DNA of 64,000 nt from Dysidea avara (lineage: Eukaryota > Porifera > Demospongiae > Dictyoceratida > Dysideidae): assembly GCF_963678975.1 (NCBI RefSeq), contig NC_089275.1, forward strand, positions 24,489,977-24,553,976, given 5' to 3'. Below, piece after piece: positions 37,654-50,535 of this stretch. Every line of letters starts with the position of its first letter. The stretch's first letter is position 1. The position numbers were made by a program, and so were the translations under genes. Below the pieces are notes generated by a model. The model saw nothing but the letters and a program-made list of their open reading frames with translations. It had not been told where the DNA came from and made no database searches.

Positions 37654-37810
37654 GCTAAGTAGTTAATAGTAGGGGGAAAGGTCAGTGATCCTACAACTAG
37701 TCCTACAGCCTCGCCTCGCTGCCTCGCCTACAGCTAGTGTCGCGGCGCCCGACTCTACTACGTATCCGGAATTAGACTGACTTCCGTAAATATTAGTTCG
37801 CGAACGCAAG
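37654..37810. promoter_or_regulatory. probable bidirectional promoter, PEX13 / TMEM30A
   Basis: Only 157 bp lie between the PEX13 ATG (37653, minus) and the TMEM30A ATG (37811, plus). The interval is CpG-rich (GTCGCGGCGCCCGACTC, GTTCGCGAACGC) in an otherwise AT-rich region. No TATA box stands out. Confidence 0.65.
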
Positions 37811-40800
37811 ATGGCTACTGACGTGAGTTTTACGATTCGGCAGGTGGAGCCAGCAAGAGCAGACGGCACCATCGAAACAAGTGAAACGTTACCAACTACA
37901 GAAGCAGCTGAACCACGTGGAGAAGAGGGTGTAAGCAGGCGTGCCCCGAGGCGTGCCACCAGTAAGAGAAAGAAGAAGAAGGAAGAAACTAAAGAAAAGT
38001 CAAGGAAACCGCCGGGTTAGTTATAGAAATTAATTCACTGGTGTTATAGTCTATATCAACAAATGCAGTTTTTCACTTTTCGAGGTTCTAGGGTCACAAC
38101 ACTTTGCCAGTTACACGAGTAGTAGTCACGTCCCGAGTCACGTACTCCACTCAGCCAGTTGATACATTTGCACCGGGTTCAACAAGTTTGATCGTTGCTT
38201 TGGTTGGTTGCTTGATTTCATCTTTGTTAGTCTTGATTCTTGATCAACAGTATTTTAAAAGCCTTGTGTTGCTAAAAGAGCTTACAAAGCTGATTGCTGC
38301 CTTTTCAATTAAGGAATGCCACAAGGTCACTGTTTGGTTACATTTTATACTGTGTTTAATTTTCAACAACCTTGGATTCTTGGTTTACCATGCCCTTAAA
38401 AAAAACTCTTTACAGAACTACAACTATTATTAAAAATTGAACTGATTGATCATGATCAAGGTCATTCAATGTTTGCTACATATGCAAATATGTAAAATTG
38501 ATTAGCTACAAAGTTTATCGCTCAACTCTCATCAATACTGAAATCTGTTATCCTGTAGTGAAAACATACATTAGTGTTGCTAGACAACAACATCCATGGT
38601 GTAGCGTAATATTCTTTGTTACTGTATCTGTAACGATCGACCTAGTTTGAATTACTTTCTAACATTTGGCTGGACTGAAGCTGCATGATTCTAAAATGGT
38701 GCTGGTAAGTACAGTAGTTCACATAATATATCTTTGGTCCTAGCTAGTGGTAGTCCCTAGTCTCATTCAGATGTTCTTTTGCTTGGCTTGGCTGTAATAA
38801 TGGTATTAGAAAGAAATATTAAACCAAATCACCATGCAAAAGTGACTTAGTTGATGTACTAAAAATCAGCTGTGAGAGTTTCCAGCAGGGAAGGTTGGAC
38901 ATGCTGTAAATATTATTGAACTTATTTAATTGCATCATTTTATTTAGCATTTCACGTGACCCTCAATAGTTACACTACTAGGCAAATGATGAGTTTGATC
39001 AGACTTGATACAAATCACTCTTCACATAAGCTTTAAGGAAATGTACTTTAAAGCGCATAAGGTTTTGGGTGAAAATGCCAAACCCCTCTTTCATGCATAT
39101 ATAACTACATCAGACTGATTATTGTGTATTCATAAAAAGAAATCACTGTTTATATATCGAGACTACTGTTTACTAGCTCCTCTCCATAAAAAGGTCTTAA
39201 TATATTTTACTTCCTCTGGATGCGGGTGGGGTGGGACAAGACTATATATACAATAAGAAATGCTCACAAGAAAAGTGTAGTCATCATACTACTTGTTGAA
39301 AGCAACAGATTGTACAAAAACGATTCTATTGATGATCATTATTGTTACTTGTTAATGTGAAAGTGACTGCCAATCATCATCATCATCACTGTGAGTCTAA
39401 TTTCTCCATAATGGCAATGTTATTCCAATCATGTACCATTCAAAAACTAATTTATGTATATTGGTATAAGCAAGAGTCATTATATTATGTACTCTTGGTA
39501 TAAGCCCTACCTACTTTTTGTAGGAATTATATTTCAGTACTTAGTTGTGCAATTGCCACTGCAATATTATTGACATTGCAAGTGCATGTGGGCTTGTACC
39601 CGCATTCCTACAGGCTGTACCAACACATACAGTACTGTTATGTAGGTTAAAGGTCTTATAGAAATGTTGGAATACAGTGTATTCTTCATGATGACTGTAT
39701 CCTTCCTAGTAAAACTTAATGGGTGTGATTGAGAGACTGCTATAGCATGTATGATCTTTGTCATGTCATGCATCAAGAGTTCAACTCTTGGCTTTATTGA
39801 TTTTTTTTCCATCAGGTTGATGTGTACTCTAATTGATCACTGTGTATACCCTATACTAGTTGTATAGTTACAAAGTGCTCTTGGTTGCTTGGTGTGTTAC
39901 TGCATTTGTAGGTTTGCCAACTAAGCACAAATAGTATAAGAATGGAATTTCAATGTGCATGCATATGAGTTCTAGTGTTATTATATGTGTTCTGTTTTAC
40001 ATGTACATTGTCTAGGTAACAAATGGCTGCAACAGAAAATCCCTGCTTGCCGGCCAGTCTGGATGGTGAAGCACGTGTTTGTCGTCTTTGTTACTGTGGG
40101 CATTATATTCATTGCTTTGGGAATTGGTTTCCTTGTGACCACTGCTCGAGTAAGTGCCAATTGTGTGTACAGAGTATAGCTACAGTACAATACATACATA
40201 GGGGATCTAAGTATCTTTGTACTATAGTTAGCACACTGACCATTGCTATAGGTTATTTGGTAGCTCTAGTATGAGCTACTGATCGAGCCTTAAAGAATAT
40301 TTCTTTTGCAATACATACATAAAGTATGTCATAAAAATTACCTCATTAGTCATATTCTTTGTTTTACAGTTAAAGAATTTCACTTATGAGTATACAAATT
40401 GTAGACCAGTTAATCCTCCTGAAGACGTCAACAATAGTTCTACTTGTGAGCAATACTTATACCAGCAGGCTAGATTACCTAACGTTGAACGAAGAGATGA
40501 AACCACTTGTGTGTGTATGGTAAACTTCACAATAGATGAAGACATGGATACTCCTGTATTCATGTACTACTCACTCCACAACTACTTTCAGAATCACAGA
40601 AGGTGCGTTGTGTGTGTGTGCATGCATATGTGCACAAATACATGTGTACTCCTTTTCTTTATTACTCTAGCTATATGTGCAACAATAAAATTCTGCATGG
40701 TTATGCCATAGGTTTGTCAATTCCTGGAGTGGTGATCAGCTACGAGGTGAAGATTTAGAGGATGAAGGTACTTGTGAACCTTTAGACCACAACGACAGTG

Positions 40801-43654
40801 ATGTTACATTCCTACCCTGTGGAGTAATTGCCAACAGTTTCTTTAATGGTAAGACTGTAGAGTACTGAATATGTTATAGATTTACAGTACACTGGGTACT
40901 GTTCATAAAATCATGTGTTCTGTGATGAGCTGTTGATCAATACTTTGTATTTGAATATACATGTACTACAGTCTTTCACAGTATGTCCTACAGTCTGCCT
41001 TAAATATTTAACTTGTAAATATTTGATCTCCGTTTGGGAAAGATTGAGTCATAGACATAGTATACAAGGCATCCATTCCTTCTCATGCATGTCACTTGTT
41101 ATAGACATGCTTTGTGTGCATACCTTGGACATGACTAAAACACGGAATAAACCAGAAATCTCACTGGGAGAAAATTCTTTTTACTATACTAGCTTACTGT
41201 ATAGCTGCTTGAAAACAACGTTGTATGCAACAGTTGCCATGAAGTACTGTAACCTCTGAACAATCTCAGAGTGTGCTTGCGGCCCTTGAGAGCAAGTGCG
41301 TATATACCAGGCTACACATATACAGTATGGTATGTGATTATAACTGGTCTGGAATTAGTTTTTAGTTTTTTTTTACACTATTCAACTGTTAGCATTATGG
41401 CTTTAAACAAGCTAATATACATGGTTGAAGGGTTGGATTTGTGTTCAGCTTAATAGCTTTGGGGCCTGCTCTACACTTCTGACGTAGTGCATCACGCGTT
41501 CATTGTACGTACTGTGGTATGCTAAAAGGCACCTGTTGGGCTGAAGCAACGTTGAATAGTGAAAAAATCGAGCCTATAGCTCTAGCAGTTATCGACTTAC
41601 GCTTGTCTGAAGGCATTAGTAAGTCAGTCAGGCAATAGAGATTTTTTTTTTTTAAATTTCGTAGCAGCTTATTGTGTTTTAGGTCGTACCTAACCAATAG
41701 TCTCTACTAATCAATCCTGCCAAGGTGTCATGAAGGTGTTGTGAGACTGCCATTTTTTTGTGAGAAAGTGCAAACCTTTGTGATCCCTTATATACAGTTA
41801 CTATCATACAAAGGGTTGGCGTGTTTCCTTATATTACCAAATAGTTACTTACATGGCTAGTTTTGGCCTTACCATTTAGTGTCAGGGTAAATCCTAGGTA
41901 TCATTTTATTTAATCCTTGTTACAGTACATCACAAGTAGAATGATGTGAATTACATAGCCATAGGATGTACGCTTCAAAAAGTTGTAGTGCTTTAGATCC
42001 AGTTTTCTGGACTATGTTAATATTAATTTGATCCTATAGCTTTTGTAAGCAGTGTATATGTACAATATGCATCAACTCTCTACTTCCAACACCCACCTTC
42101 GATCCAGTTTCTTTGTAATTTGTGTACCTAGTGCAGACTAGTCTAAATGAAGCTGCAGAGGGCTGTATATTGCACTAGCTTATTCTTCACTGAACTTGTT
42201 GATACATGTTGCATTAAATACTGTAGACTATTCTACTTGTACCAAAGTGTGTATGGGTACATTTATTTTGTGTTGTTTACTGTATATAGACACTTTGCAG
42301 TTGATCAATCGTGATACATCTGTTGATATCATTGAAGATCGTACTGATATATCGTGGGAGAGTGATCGGGATACTCGCTTTCAAAATGCTGATGGAAATA
42401 TGACTATTCCACCTACAAGAGGTACTACCCAGCCTAAAAACTGGCAATTTGATATTTCGGAACTGAATAACAGTTTGGAGAATGAGGACTTCATTGTTTG
42501 GTTCAGAGTATCTGCCTTTCCAAATTTCATAAAGTTGTACAGTCGTCTTTATGTAATGGGCGGTGATACATTACCTGCAGGAAACTACACTCTTCAAGTG
42601 GATTACAGTATCCTTTTTGTTATGCTGAGACAAGTCTTCATCTGTGTGTTATATATTACTTCTTTAACTTGTTGTCAGGATACCCAGTAACTAGGTTTGA
42701 AGGTACTAAATACTTGGTACTCTCAGAGAAGTCATGGCTGGGTGGTAAAAACAACTTTTTGGGGATTGCATATATCATAGTTGGCAGTCTCTCCATCGTT
42801 GGTGCTGTGGTGCTGATAGTCATTCGCTTGAAGTTTTCAAGATGGTAAGAAATGCTGTTTTGCTTAGTTATCCAAATTTTTGTGTACATGCATTATGCTT
42901 ATGTGTCAGCTGTCATGTTCTGTTAACCCTTAAACCCGCAGCTGTTTTATAAAACATAAGCACTGAAAACGCATAATCCAGTAAACTGAATCACATGCAT
43001 CCCTTGTAAAACTAAAGTCCATAATACAGAAACCAATAAAGCTATCTAAAAACAGTAAACACCGTCTTACTCACCGTTAAATTTTGGCTTAAGTAGTCCC
43101 ATACTTTGTCACTTTCATCCAACCCAGAGCTTCCCGTTTCACTTTGAAAGAGCAATACCTCTGTCTTCCTTCTTCACATAACAATGTACAAATGGCCATA
43201 ACTTGGCTGTACTTCATCGTATCGACTTGTTCTTGGTATCACGTTGCTCTTCATGTGATGGCGATTCAGTTGATATATAGATATCACATGATTAAGTCAT
43301 TGTTGAATGAGCACAATGACGATACGATACGAAAGGACACCAAATTATTCAATGCATCTTAGCGGATGAGTTCCTTGTTGTATGTTGAAAGTTTATACAC
43401 AGTTAGATAGTTTAATGCCCATTAATAAATCTTTTTTCTAAGCGATTTAAACTCATTCATAACATGTAACACCTTCACACCTGAGCCACCCAGGCTACAT
43501 TTGCAATGTAGCCCAGTTGGCGATTTGCCTGGGCTACCAAAATCAATGTGTGTGTGGGGACCAATTAATACTTGCGTGATTAAACTGAACACTTGTTTCT
43601 TTTTCCTACTTTAGGAAAGAGGATGACCGTGATTACATGCACAGAAAACACTGA
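37811..43654 (+). CDS. TMEM30A: CDC50/TMEM30 family, P4-ATPase flippase beta subunit
   Basis: Chaperone and accessory subunit of P4-ATPase phospholipid flippases in ER, Golgi and plasma membrane. Exons: 37811-38015, 40016-40149, 40370-40602, 40712-40848, 42290-42607, 42679-42844, 43615-43654; phases join, giving 410 residues. The N-terminal cytosolic part is Arg/Lys-rich and longer than usual. Exon 2: [12 protein letters not shown], then the first membrane helix ([17 protein letters not shown]). The ectodomain has [42 protein letters not shown] and [12 protein letters not shown] with paired Cys, typical of the family. The second helix follows [14 protein letters not shown]. The short tail ends [12 protein letters not shown]. 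The gene is divergent from PEX13; intron 1 contains a possible alternative terminal exon (38111-38433). Confidence 0.96.
38111..38433 (+). CDS. candidate alternative terminal exon in TMEM30A intron 1
   Basis: After the acceptor-like TTTGCCAG, an open frame of 106 residues plus TAA continues exactly in the phase left by TMEM30A exon 1 (G|TT). It encodes a Ser/Thr-rich lead-in, a strong hydrophobic segment ([20 protein letters not shown]) and a second hydrophobic stretch ([17 protein letters not shown]). Spliced to exon 1 it would give a distinct two-helix membrane protein of about 174 residues. I recognise no family. It may instead be a separate unannotated gene's exon or chance; the polypyrimidine tract is poor. 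Confidence 0.35.
41500..41790 (+). repeat. interspersed repeat family with (TCAG)n core, copy 3
   Basis: Contains AAGGCACCTGTTGGGCTGAA, AGCTCTAGCAGTTATCGACT, CTGAAGGCATTAGTAAGTCA and AGGTCGTACCTAACCAATAG in the same order as the 6350 copy. It lies in a TMEM30A intron. Confidence 0.55.
43475..43545. repeat. GGCTACATTTGnnATGTAGCC palindrome
   Basis: CCCAGGCTACATTTGCAATG runs into TAGCCCAGTTGGCGATTTGC and CTGGGCTAC. A close relative lies at 60285-60362 (CTGGCTACATTTGTGATGTA, then GGGCTACATCTAAATGTAGC). Short self-complementary repeat; it lies in the last TMEM30A intron. Confidence 0.5.
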
Positions 43655-44503
43655 ACAACATGTTGTGTGGAACTATATCTAGCTATAATGTATATTTGTG
43701 TATACATAGGAAATACTATGTTGTATTGTGTGCAACTGCACTCTATCAAGGTGTATTTTGTACTAGTGAATAGTTGTTTACAAGTACTGCTAATGTGTAA
43801 GGCTGTTTCTGTCTTTGTCAGTTTGGTAACTCAGCAACCAAAGTACATAATGATATTAGCAAAATTTAGTAATACAGTAACACAGATTGTTGTATTCTGT
43901 ACTGAAATTTTCTGTTCAAGGTGCATAACAGACAATAGGGAACAAGTGCTAAATGCAAAAAAAAATTAGGAAGCCAAGGCCAAGGGGCATAGTAATACAT
44001 GCTGTATAGCATAAATATTTCAAAAGGGGAAATTTTTTTTTTGCTGATTTCGTGGTTTGGGGGTTATCAAAAAATTTTTTCCTTGAAATATTTAGACCTT
44101 CATATAGTCATAATACATTTTGGGAGTGTTTGCAAATCCACGAAAATTTATTTTTAGCAACATTGCTGAACCTCAAAAAATATACCCCTTGAATGATTTA
44201 AGCTATGTAGTAGATGAGGGGGAATGATACAGCTGATCAGTAATTATTCAGCCATCTTGCATTCCAAATCTATTGGCATTCCAATTTATGGAAGACTACA
44301 CAGATCCTAGTCCACTGTCATATCAACAGTTCTGTCCAGTTCAAAGTGCATATTTACCATGTTTCATGTGGTACAGATTTGATACATATGTATAGACATA
44401 ATTATTCTTATACACAATTGTACATTATTGAATACTCGGATTACATTGGACACATACTGTACAGTATACAAAAAATGAAAAAAATTTACAACAAATTTTG
44501 TAT

Positions 44504-47500
44504 TCATTTTGGATCTTCTGTCACAAAATAACTTGTCCCAATTGCAGGACTGAAATTGTATTGTTCAATGAATTTATCAGGATTGAAGTGTGGTCGGTCT
44601 TGATGTGACAAATGATTGAATACGGTCTTATCATAAGGCTGTTCCAATAGAAATAAGAAGTATCTGTGAGGACCACTCCCCTTAGGTGGTGTTGGTGGAT
44701 TATAGGCTAGGAACAAAGAATTGTATCAATAACAGAAATGTTAACTGTACATGTGCATTAAATGCAACTGATATGCTGTGTGTTATATTAGCTGCTGTAT
44801 TTGACTGGTTAATAGCCACCCCTGGGATTAAACAAGGTCAGTCACTTGTGAATCTGTATAGGAATGCAGGCTGCTGCCACACAATCCCATAGTAGCTGCC
44901 AGGTTTTCCTTACTGAAAGTTATAGTAGCTGTGCAACAAAACTTCACACTTGCATTATCATTAAGTAATATTACCACACACCCATGAAGTTTGTACCTGA
45001 TTTGTAAATGATGCGTCCCGAAGGCAAAGTGTTTTTTGATACTGTGTTATCAGCTGCTTTATCAAATGAACGCCATTGGTCAAACGTGTTCATTAGTGAC
45101 ATGTAAATAAAACCAAGGCTAACAATGGCTATTATTGTCTCAGAGGTTAGCTAATACAATGGCAGCTATGTAGTTTTACATGTACGGTGAATTTGATGCC
45201 AATTCAGCTATTTTGCTGCTTCCTATTGTTTCAGAGCATAAGTGTTGCAGATATGTAATGATGATGATTTAAGCAGCAAATTTGGGGCTAATAGGCTGAG
45301 TTGTGAAGTGGTAAATAAAAATTGCAAAACACTCTAATAGAACAGTCACACAGCACATGTATGTGACAAAAGTTTTGTGCTTGAGTATCCTCTAATAGAG
45401 CAGTCATTACATCTTGAAATTAGAACAGGCACAAATTAATTTGAACTTGAGATTTGTAATAACTAATTCTGAGCAAAATAGATGCAAAGTATTGAGCATA
45501 ATAGATCAGAAAAAAAAATTGCTGGAAAGAAAAGCAAAACAAGCTCATTGTGTTGGAAAATTCATATATACAGGCTGGCGCTAATGTTCTTTTTGTACCC
45601 AGTATACAGATGTCGCCCAGCATACAAATGGTTGCAACACAGCTAAGCGCCACCTTTAGCCCACATGCAATGCAAACCAACCACACTGAACATAAAACAT
45701 TCCGACTTGACATGGTCATTTACCATCGCTGAAAATAATTGAACATCAGGTGTGGACTGTATATATCAAAAACCCTTACCAATTAAGTTGATATAAGCAG
45801 GATGGATCATTTACAAGAAATTTTTGGGCTAAATGCATGATTTGCTATAGGCAAGCCATAGTTTAAAGTTTCAGTCACAACACCTTCCAACACAACAACC
45901 GGATTTTATCATGGTCTGTAAATGAACAGTTTGCATGGCTCATGAGTATTTGTACATCACACTCACTGCTAAAGCAAACAATAATCTGAAAGTACTAAAA
46001 TGTATATGTGAAACGACAAAATAAGATTACTAGTTTATGCTTACCAACAACAGTCTCCCCTGTGGATAAATCACCATTTCTCAGTCCAGAGCCCTGTAAA
46101 AAGCACAATTGTGTTTTTAGTAACTGTTACCGGTATGGTAATACTGTTACTATACTGTATATAGCATGAAGGTCCATGACAAATGACCAGAACAAGCCTC
46201 ACAATACCTTCACAATGCTTAGTACAGTAGCTAGTGTAACAGCTTTAAATATTTTTGGGGGCATTTAAATTTACAGGAAAGTGTTGATAAGAAAACTAAT
46301 ACTCCGATATGGATTTGTTGATGATGATGATGAGCAGATAAAAGTAAGACACAGAGGACAGAATCATAGGAACCTCAAAAGTAAAGGCACATGCATTTCA
46401 GAAAGATATTAGTGGTGTAAAATCGTGGCTGTACAACATGTCATTTGCTATAGACATGCAGTAGTACCTACACAATAAGTTCATCTCTTAAAACAGAGCA
46501 TGACAACAACGCCTCTCAATGATCTAGTTAGACTCATAACAATCAAGCATAGTGACCACGCCTCCTAATAGTATGAATATAACAATTAAGTATGATGACC
46601 ACACTTAGCTGCACTTCTATAACTTTAAGTGGTTGAATAGTTATACAGTGACCATACACACCCCATCATCACTAACAATAAGGCACAGCAAACATGCTCC
46701 ATTAATGATCAATCATGGCCATCACACTTGCACAGTATAGTGGAAACAATGCATATAGCAACCACAGCCACCTTCCACACACACGCTATAACATAAAATC
46801 AACAAACTACTATGTTCAACTAGTATGTTTACTAACTATAGTATACTGTAATAATAGAACTCCTTGAACTGGTTTACGTGTAGTGAGCTAGCTTCTAGAG
46901 ATGCACAACACACTATCGTGTGTCTTGATATGTACATTCTACAGTATTGGCACAATTAAGAATCCACACTTCCTGACTCAATCAATCACTACAAGAATCA
47001 AAAAATTAGGTAAACATTTCATCATACAAATGCTCAACCACTATCATCAAGTGAGAAAAGAAATTGGCAAATGCAGGAAAGTTTGGCAAGAGAAAACCTT
47101 GACAATTTGATGCAATAGGATTTTAGCAAGAAAAGGTTTGACGAATTTGGCATTAGCTCTTGCTAATACAGATTTGTATTGGACAATTATAGGATTTGGC
47201 AGGTTATAATATATCGCTCATTTGCCAAATTACTAGATACGTTGAATGCAGAAAAATTCCCAAACCCAGTGGTAACTTGATCATCCAGTAACATGTAATA
47301 AAGGATTGGAGTTATAAAAGCTGAAACTCGTCTGCATTAAGCACTGTCTTATGATACACTGAAAACTATTACCACACATTAAATTGTACTGTACATTCCT
47401 TACATTGATGTTGCCAATAATCCAGTGTAGCCAACATTTGTTATATGGATAATCAGGATTGGGAGCATCAGGGTCCACCATCATTAATGCGTATAACGAA

Positions 47501-50373
47501 TCCTAAGGATACAAGGCAACACTAAATTGAGTTTGATATCTAGTACAATAAACATAAACTGGTACACAGTGCTTATTTATAAACAGGCTCAGATGGCCCC
47601 TGTGCACTTCACACGTCATCAGATATAGATCTGAAAGTAGACACCAATAAGGCATCCACTTCATTTAGTGCACCTCATCATTGCCCAAAACACTGGTACA
47701 AATCAAGAATCAGCTGTATAAAGTGGAAGGCAAAACTTAAGCTATTAGTCATACAGTATTCAGGATAGCATGGAATATAATTATAACATACACTACCAAG
47801 TTGGACAAATTGAAGAGTGATATATGCATATAACTAGACAGATGCTAAAAGCATTGTGGGGCGAGCCTGATCTCTAGCTAAAAGACTTGTATAGCTAGCT
47901 ATACACATTAGGGATGCAACAATACAGGTAAACACCCTAATTGCGTATTGTCTTTATTGCATTCCACACCATGACTTTCTCGTAAAGTAACACTGAGAAA
48001 CGAAGAATAATAAAGAAGAAATTACGTAGTTGTATCGGAGGAGAGGGAGTGCCTTCGTTCATCCAATGTGATCAGCTTATTACTGACTTATGTTGACAAG
48101 CAATTTAGATGGCTATCAACACAACCTCACTTAGTTTATTGAAAGTACTTAATACACAGTTCTTTGATAAACTTAATGTGTTACAAATTAAAGATACATG
48201 CATTTAACACCCATCAACAGTCCTATTTTACCCGGCAGCACCTTGCTTCCCTCTGTTCATCAGATTCTGTTCCACGTGTATGCCGATCTTGCTGTCTTCT
48301 GGTAAGCCTTTGGTGTTCATCCACGTTCTCGCGTCTAATTCTTTCATATTGTCTTCGCTTAGCCAACCTACAGTAGTATTTTCGAAAGGCACAGGTAGCA
48401 AGCTGCACTTAGTGCATGGACCGGCTATTTGCGTTTACAAACCTTGCTTGTCTTTCCTCCTCGGTTTCTCTATCTCTTCTGAGCCTATCGCGCTCCCTTC
48501 TTCTTCTGAGCCTTTCTTTTCTCTGTTCTGCACTTTCAACACTCGCCATGGTCACATCGCGCCACGTGCAATAAAAGTGACCGCTGTAAATTTTCCGTGT
48601 TCTTTGCGTAAACGTTTGGGAACGCGACGATCGTACGGTCGAATAGACTACTGTAATTGTGGGACTCGCTCAGGCTCGCCCCAACTAAGAGTTCATAATA
48701 TAAAAAGAGAGGAGAGTGTCCTACTGCAGTATAGCCTGTACAAATACGAACTTCAAAGTCATGATGCAATACCTATATATAGTCACTTTCAGGATGTACT
48801 CAGCATAAGTTTCAATGACTGCTTTAGTTATTACTTTGAGATACCCATTTATACAGGTATAACCATATGCATATAGATTAGGTATTGTATATTCCACAGA
48901 TACTTCTGCTAAATGTACAATTTGTACTGTAAATCTGCAAACACTAACACTGAAATAAATGCTCACATTTTCATGAGCTTCTCATCACACAGTTTGCAAG
49001 CTTGCTCTGATTAGTTGCAGGTGACACCAGTAACCATAAAAACCAAAACTCAGTTATGCCACATTACAGAAACACACACTCCTGCAGACACAAATAGTTT
49101 TAGGCCACTGTCTCATGCTTATATTACCTATACTGGGGTTTGGGTATATGAATCAATTGTGGTAAACTACAAAATATCAGTAAAATTTCCGACTATTTAC
49201 TGTTGTTATAATTAAATACGTCATTCACATTTCTGTAAACAACTTTCGTGACTGAGATCAAGGTTTTTTGATGAACAAAAATATTCATCTCTTGAAAATG
49301 GAAAGCCCTATTAAAAAGCAGATTTGCTTTTGATTCAGTGCACCTACTGACCACTTAATTCAATCATAGATAATAGACACCCCTACCTGGATTGGAAGCA
49401 CACGCATAGTGCCCATACAAAACTACTGTTCTATCCGCGTTTCGCGCCTGAAGTTTTCAAACACTCTTTTTCATTCGAAGATTCTGTTTTACTGTCTGGA
49501 TACAGCTTGGTTGTTTTAACTAGTAAGTTTAGTAGATTGTTTCTTGGGTGGCGATTGGCCTACTACTGGTATAGGCGCTTTCCGTATAAAAAGTATTTGA
49601 ACATGTTTGTGAAAATGGCGGGGTGAACAAGTTTAGTTTAAGGTTGATGCTTATTACTAACTAATGCTACATGTACTGGTATGTGTTTCATGGTATATTC
49701 GCTCCAGTTTAGTCAAGTATCACCTTTCGCGCTTGTCAAACTTCTAGCTAATACACACCAGTACACCCACTATGAATAGGCCAAACCTTATATTCCATAG
49801 CGGTAGGTTTACTACTCACCAGTAAGCAAAACATGTTCTTATAAAATATACTCCCGGTACTGTGTACGGTATAAGGGGCACGAAGCGCGGATAGATTAGG
49901 TGGCGCTTAGAAGTTTCCAATCCAGTATGGGGCGTCTATTATCTATGATTCAATTTTGATCCTGAATGTAAATGGCTCTACAGGTGTGGATACCCCTTGT
50001 TTTTATACATGTATAGGATTAATGTGAATGTGCAATTTGTGAAAAAAAAAAATTTTTTTTAACTTACAATTTTGGCTCTGGAAAATTTCACTGATAGACC
50101 TATTTGATTTTCTGAAAATGCTTTAATAGGAACTGTCTTTCCACAAGCGACTGGCTTGTTATTTATGAAAACTTCCAGCAGCCATCTACTGCATGAAAAC
50201 TGCACCATGCCCAACTTCGTCCCCAAGAGATATTTCACCGCTTGATTCTTTGGAGGTGGCATCATCTCATTGGATGAGAACAGTGTCATAAACACGATGA
50301 TGTTCACGATAACGAATATCACCAGAAAAGAGATAACTCTAAACGGTGTAAACGAGTTCCATGCCAACATCAT
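44504..50373 (-). CDS. PEBP-family protein with N-terminal membrane anchor
   Basis: Phosphatidylethanolamine-binding protein family. Exons in transcript order: 50373-50068, 47502-47404, 46093-46045, 45053-44997 (or 45041-44997 with an in-frame acceptor 12 nt downstream), 44706-44504 (stop TGA); 237 or 233 residues. Exon 1: start MMLAWNSF, one hydrophobic segment (about residues 12-32, VISFLVIFVIVNIIVFM), then the PEBP N-terminal strand motif LEVFINNKPVACGKTVPI. Exon 2 has the ligand-pocket motif MMVDPDAPNPDYPYNKCWLH. The last exon has YNPPTPPKGSGPHRYFLFLL, the conserved GxHR. Cytosolic PEBP1 lacks such an anchor, so this member is probably secretory-pathway or membrane-bound (inference). It could also be a PEBP4-like secreted protein. 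Intron 1 is 2.6 kb and holds a nested STPR ORF and a MITE. Divergent from the F-box gene. Confidence 0.88.
47857..48683. mobile_element. inverted-repeat-bounded unit around the STPR mini-gene
   Basis: TGGGGCGAGCCTGA (47857-47870) and its exact reverse complement TCAGGCTCGCCCCA (48670-48683) bound 827 bp. The right part is CpG-rich (GAACGCGACGATCGTACG). No target-site duplication found. It could be a transposable unit carrying the STPR ORF, or the repeats may be unrelated. Confidence 0.35.
48223..48549 (-). CDS. small STPR-repeat protein, nested in PEBP intron 1
   Basis: Two exons, 48549-48443 and 48367-48223 (stop TAG), joined by AG|G in phase: 83 residues. The protein is almost wholly Arg/Glu-rich repeats of the score-and-three-amino-acid (STPR) type: RERDRLRRDRETEEERQARL, AKRRQYERIRRENVDEHQRL, TRRQQDRHTRGTESDEQREA. 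STPR proteins bind DNA in some insects, and similar repeats accompany helicase-type transposons (established knowledge; relevance here inferred). AAGGTGCTG near the end could be a further donor, so the ORF may continue. It lies on the same strand as the PEBP gene, within an inverted-repeat-bounded segment. Confidence 0.55.
49357..49955. mobile_element. MITE with ATAGATAATAGACnCCCC ends
   Basis: The left end TTCAATCATAGATAATAGAC then CTGGATTGGAAGC mirrors the right end, reverse-complemented TTGAATCATAGATAATAGAC then CTGGATTGGAAAC. TIR about 45 bp with mismatches; the inner parts also share ATCCGCG-type motifs. It lies in PEBP intron 1, about 110 bp from its first exon. No ORF. Confidence 0.6.
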
Positions 50374-50535
50374 GATCCCACTAGCGTAAATTGTGTAGAT
50401 CTCGTGACTTCGATGGTCAGGGTGTGCATTATTACGAATATACTTGTAAAATCTCAGGATCTGAAAAAGCGCCTGATCGAATTATTAGCTGAGATCGACA
50501 GAACTGGTACCTTGATTTTGCACCTCATTATTAAT
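50374..50535. promoter_or_regulatory. compact divergent promoter, PEBP / F-box gene
   Basis: The PEBP ATG (50373, minus) and the F-box gene starts (in-frame ATG 50413, or the shorter ATG 50536) leave 39-162 bp. An upstream ATG at 50413 is in frame with 50536, so the 5' end of the F-box gene is ambiguous. No TATA motif seen. Confidence 0.45.
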
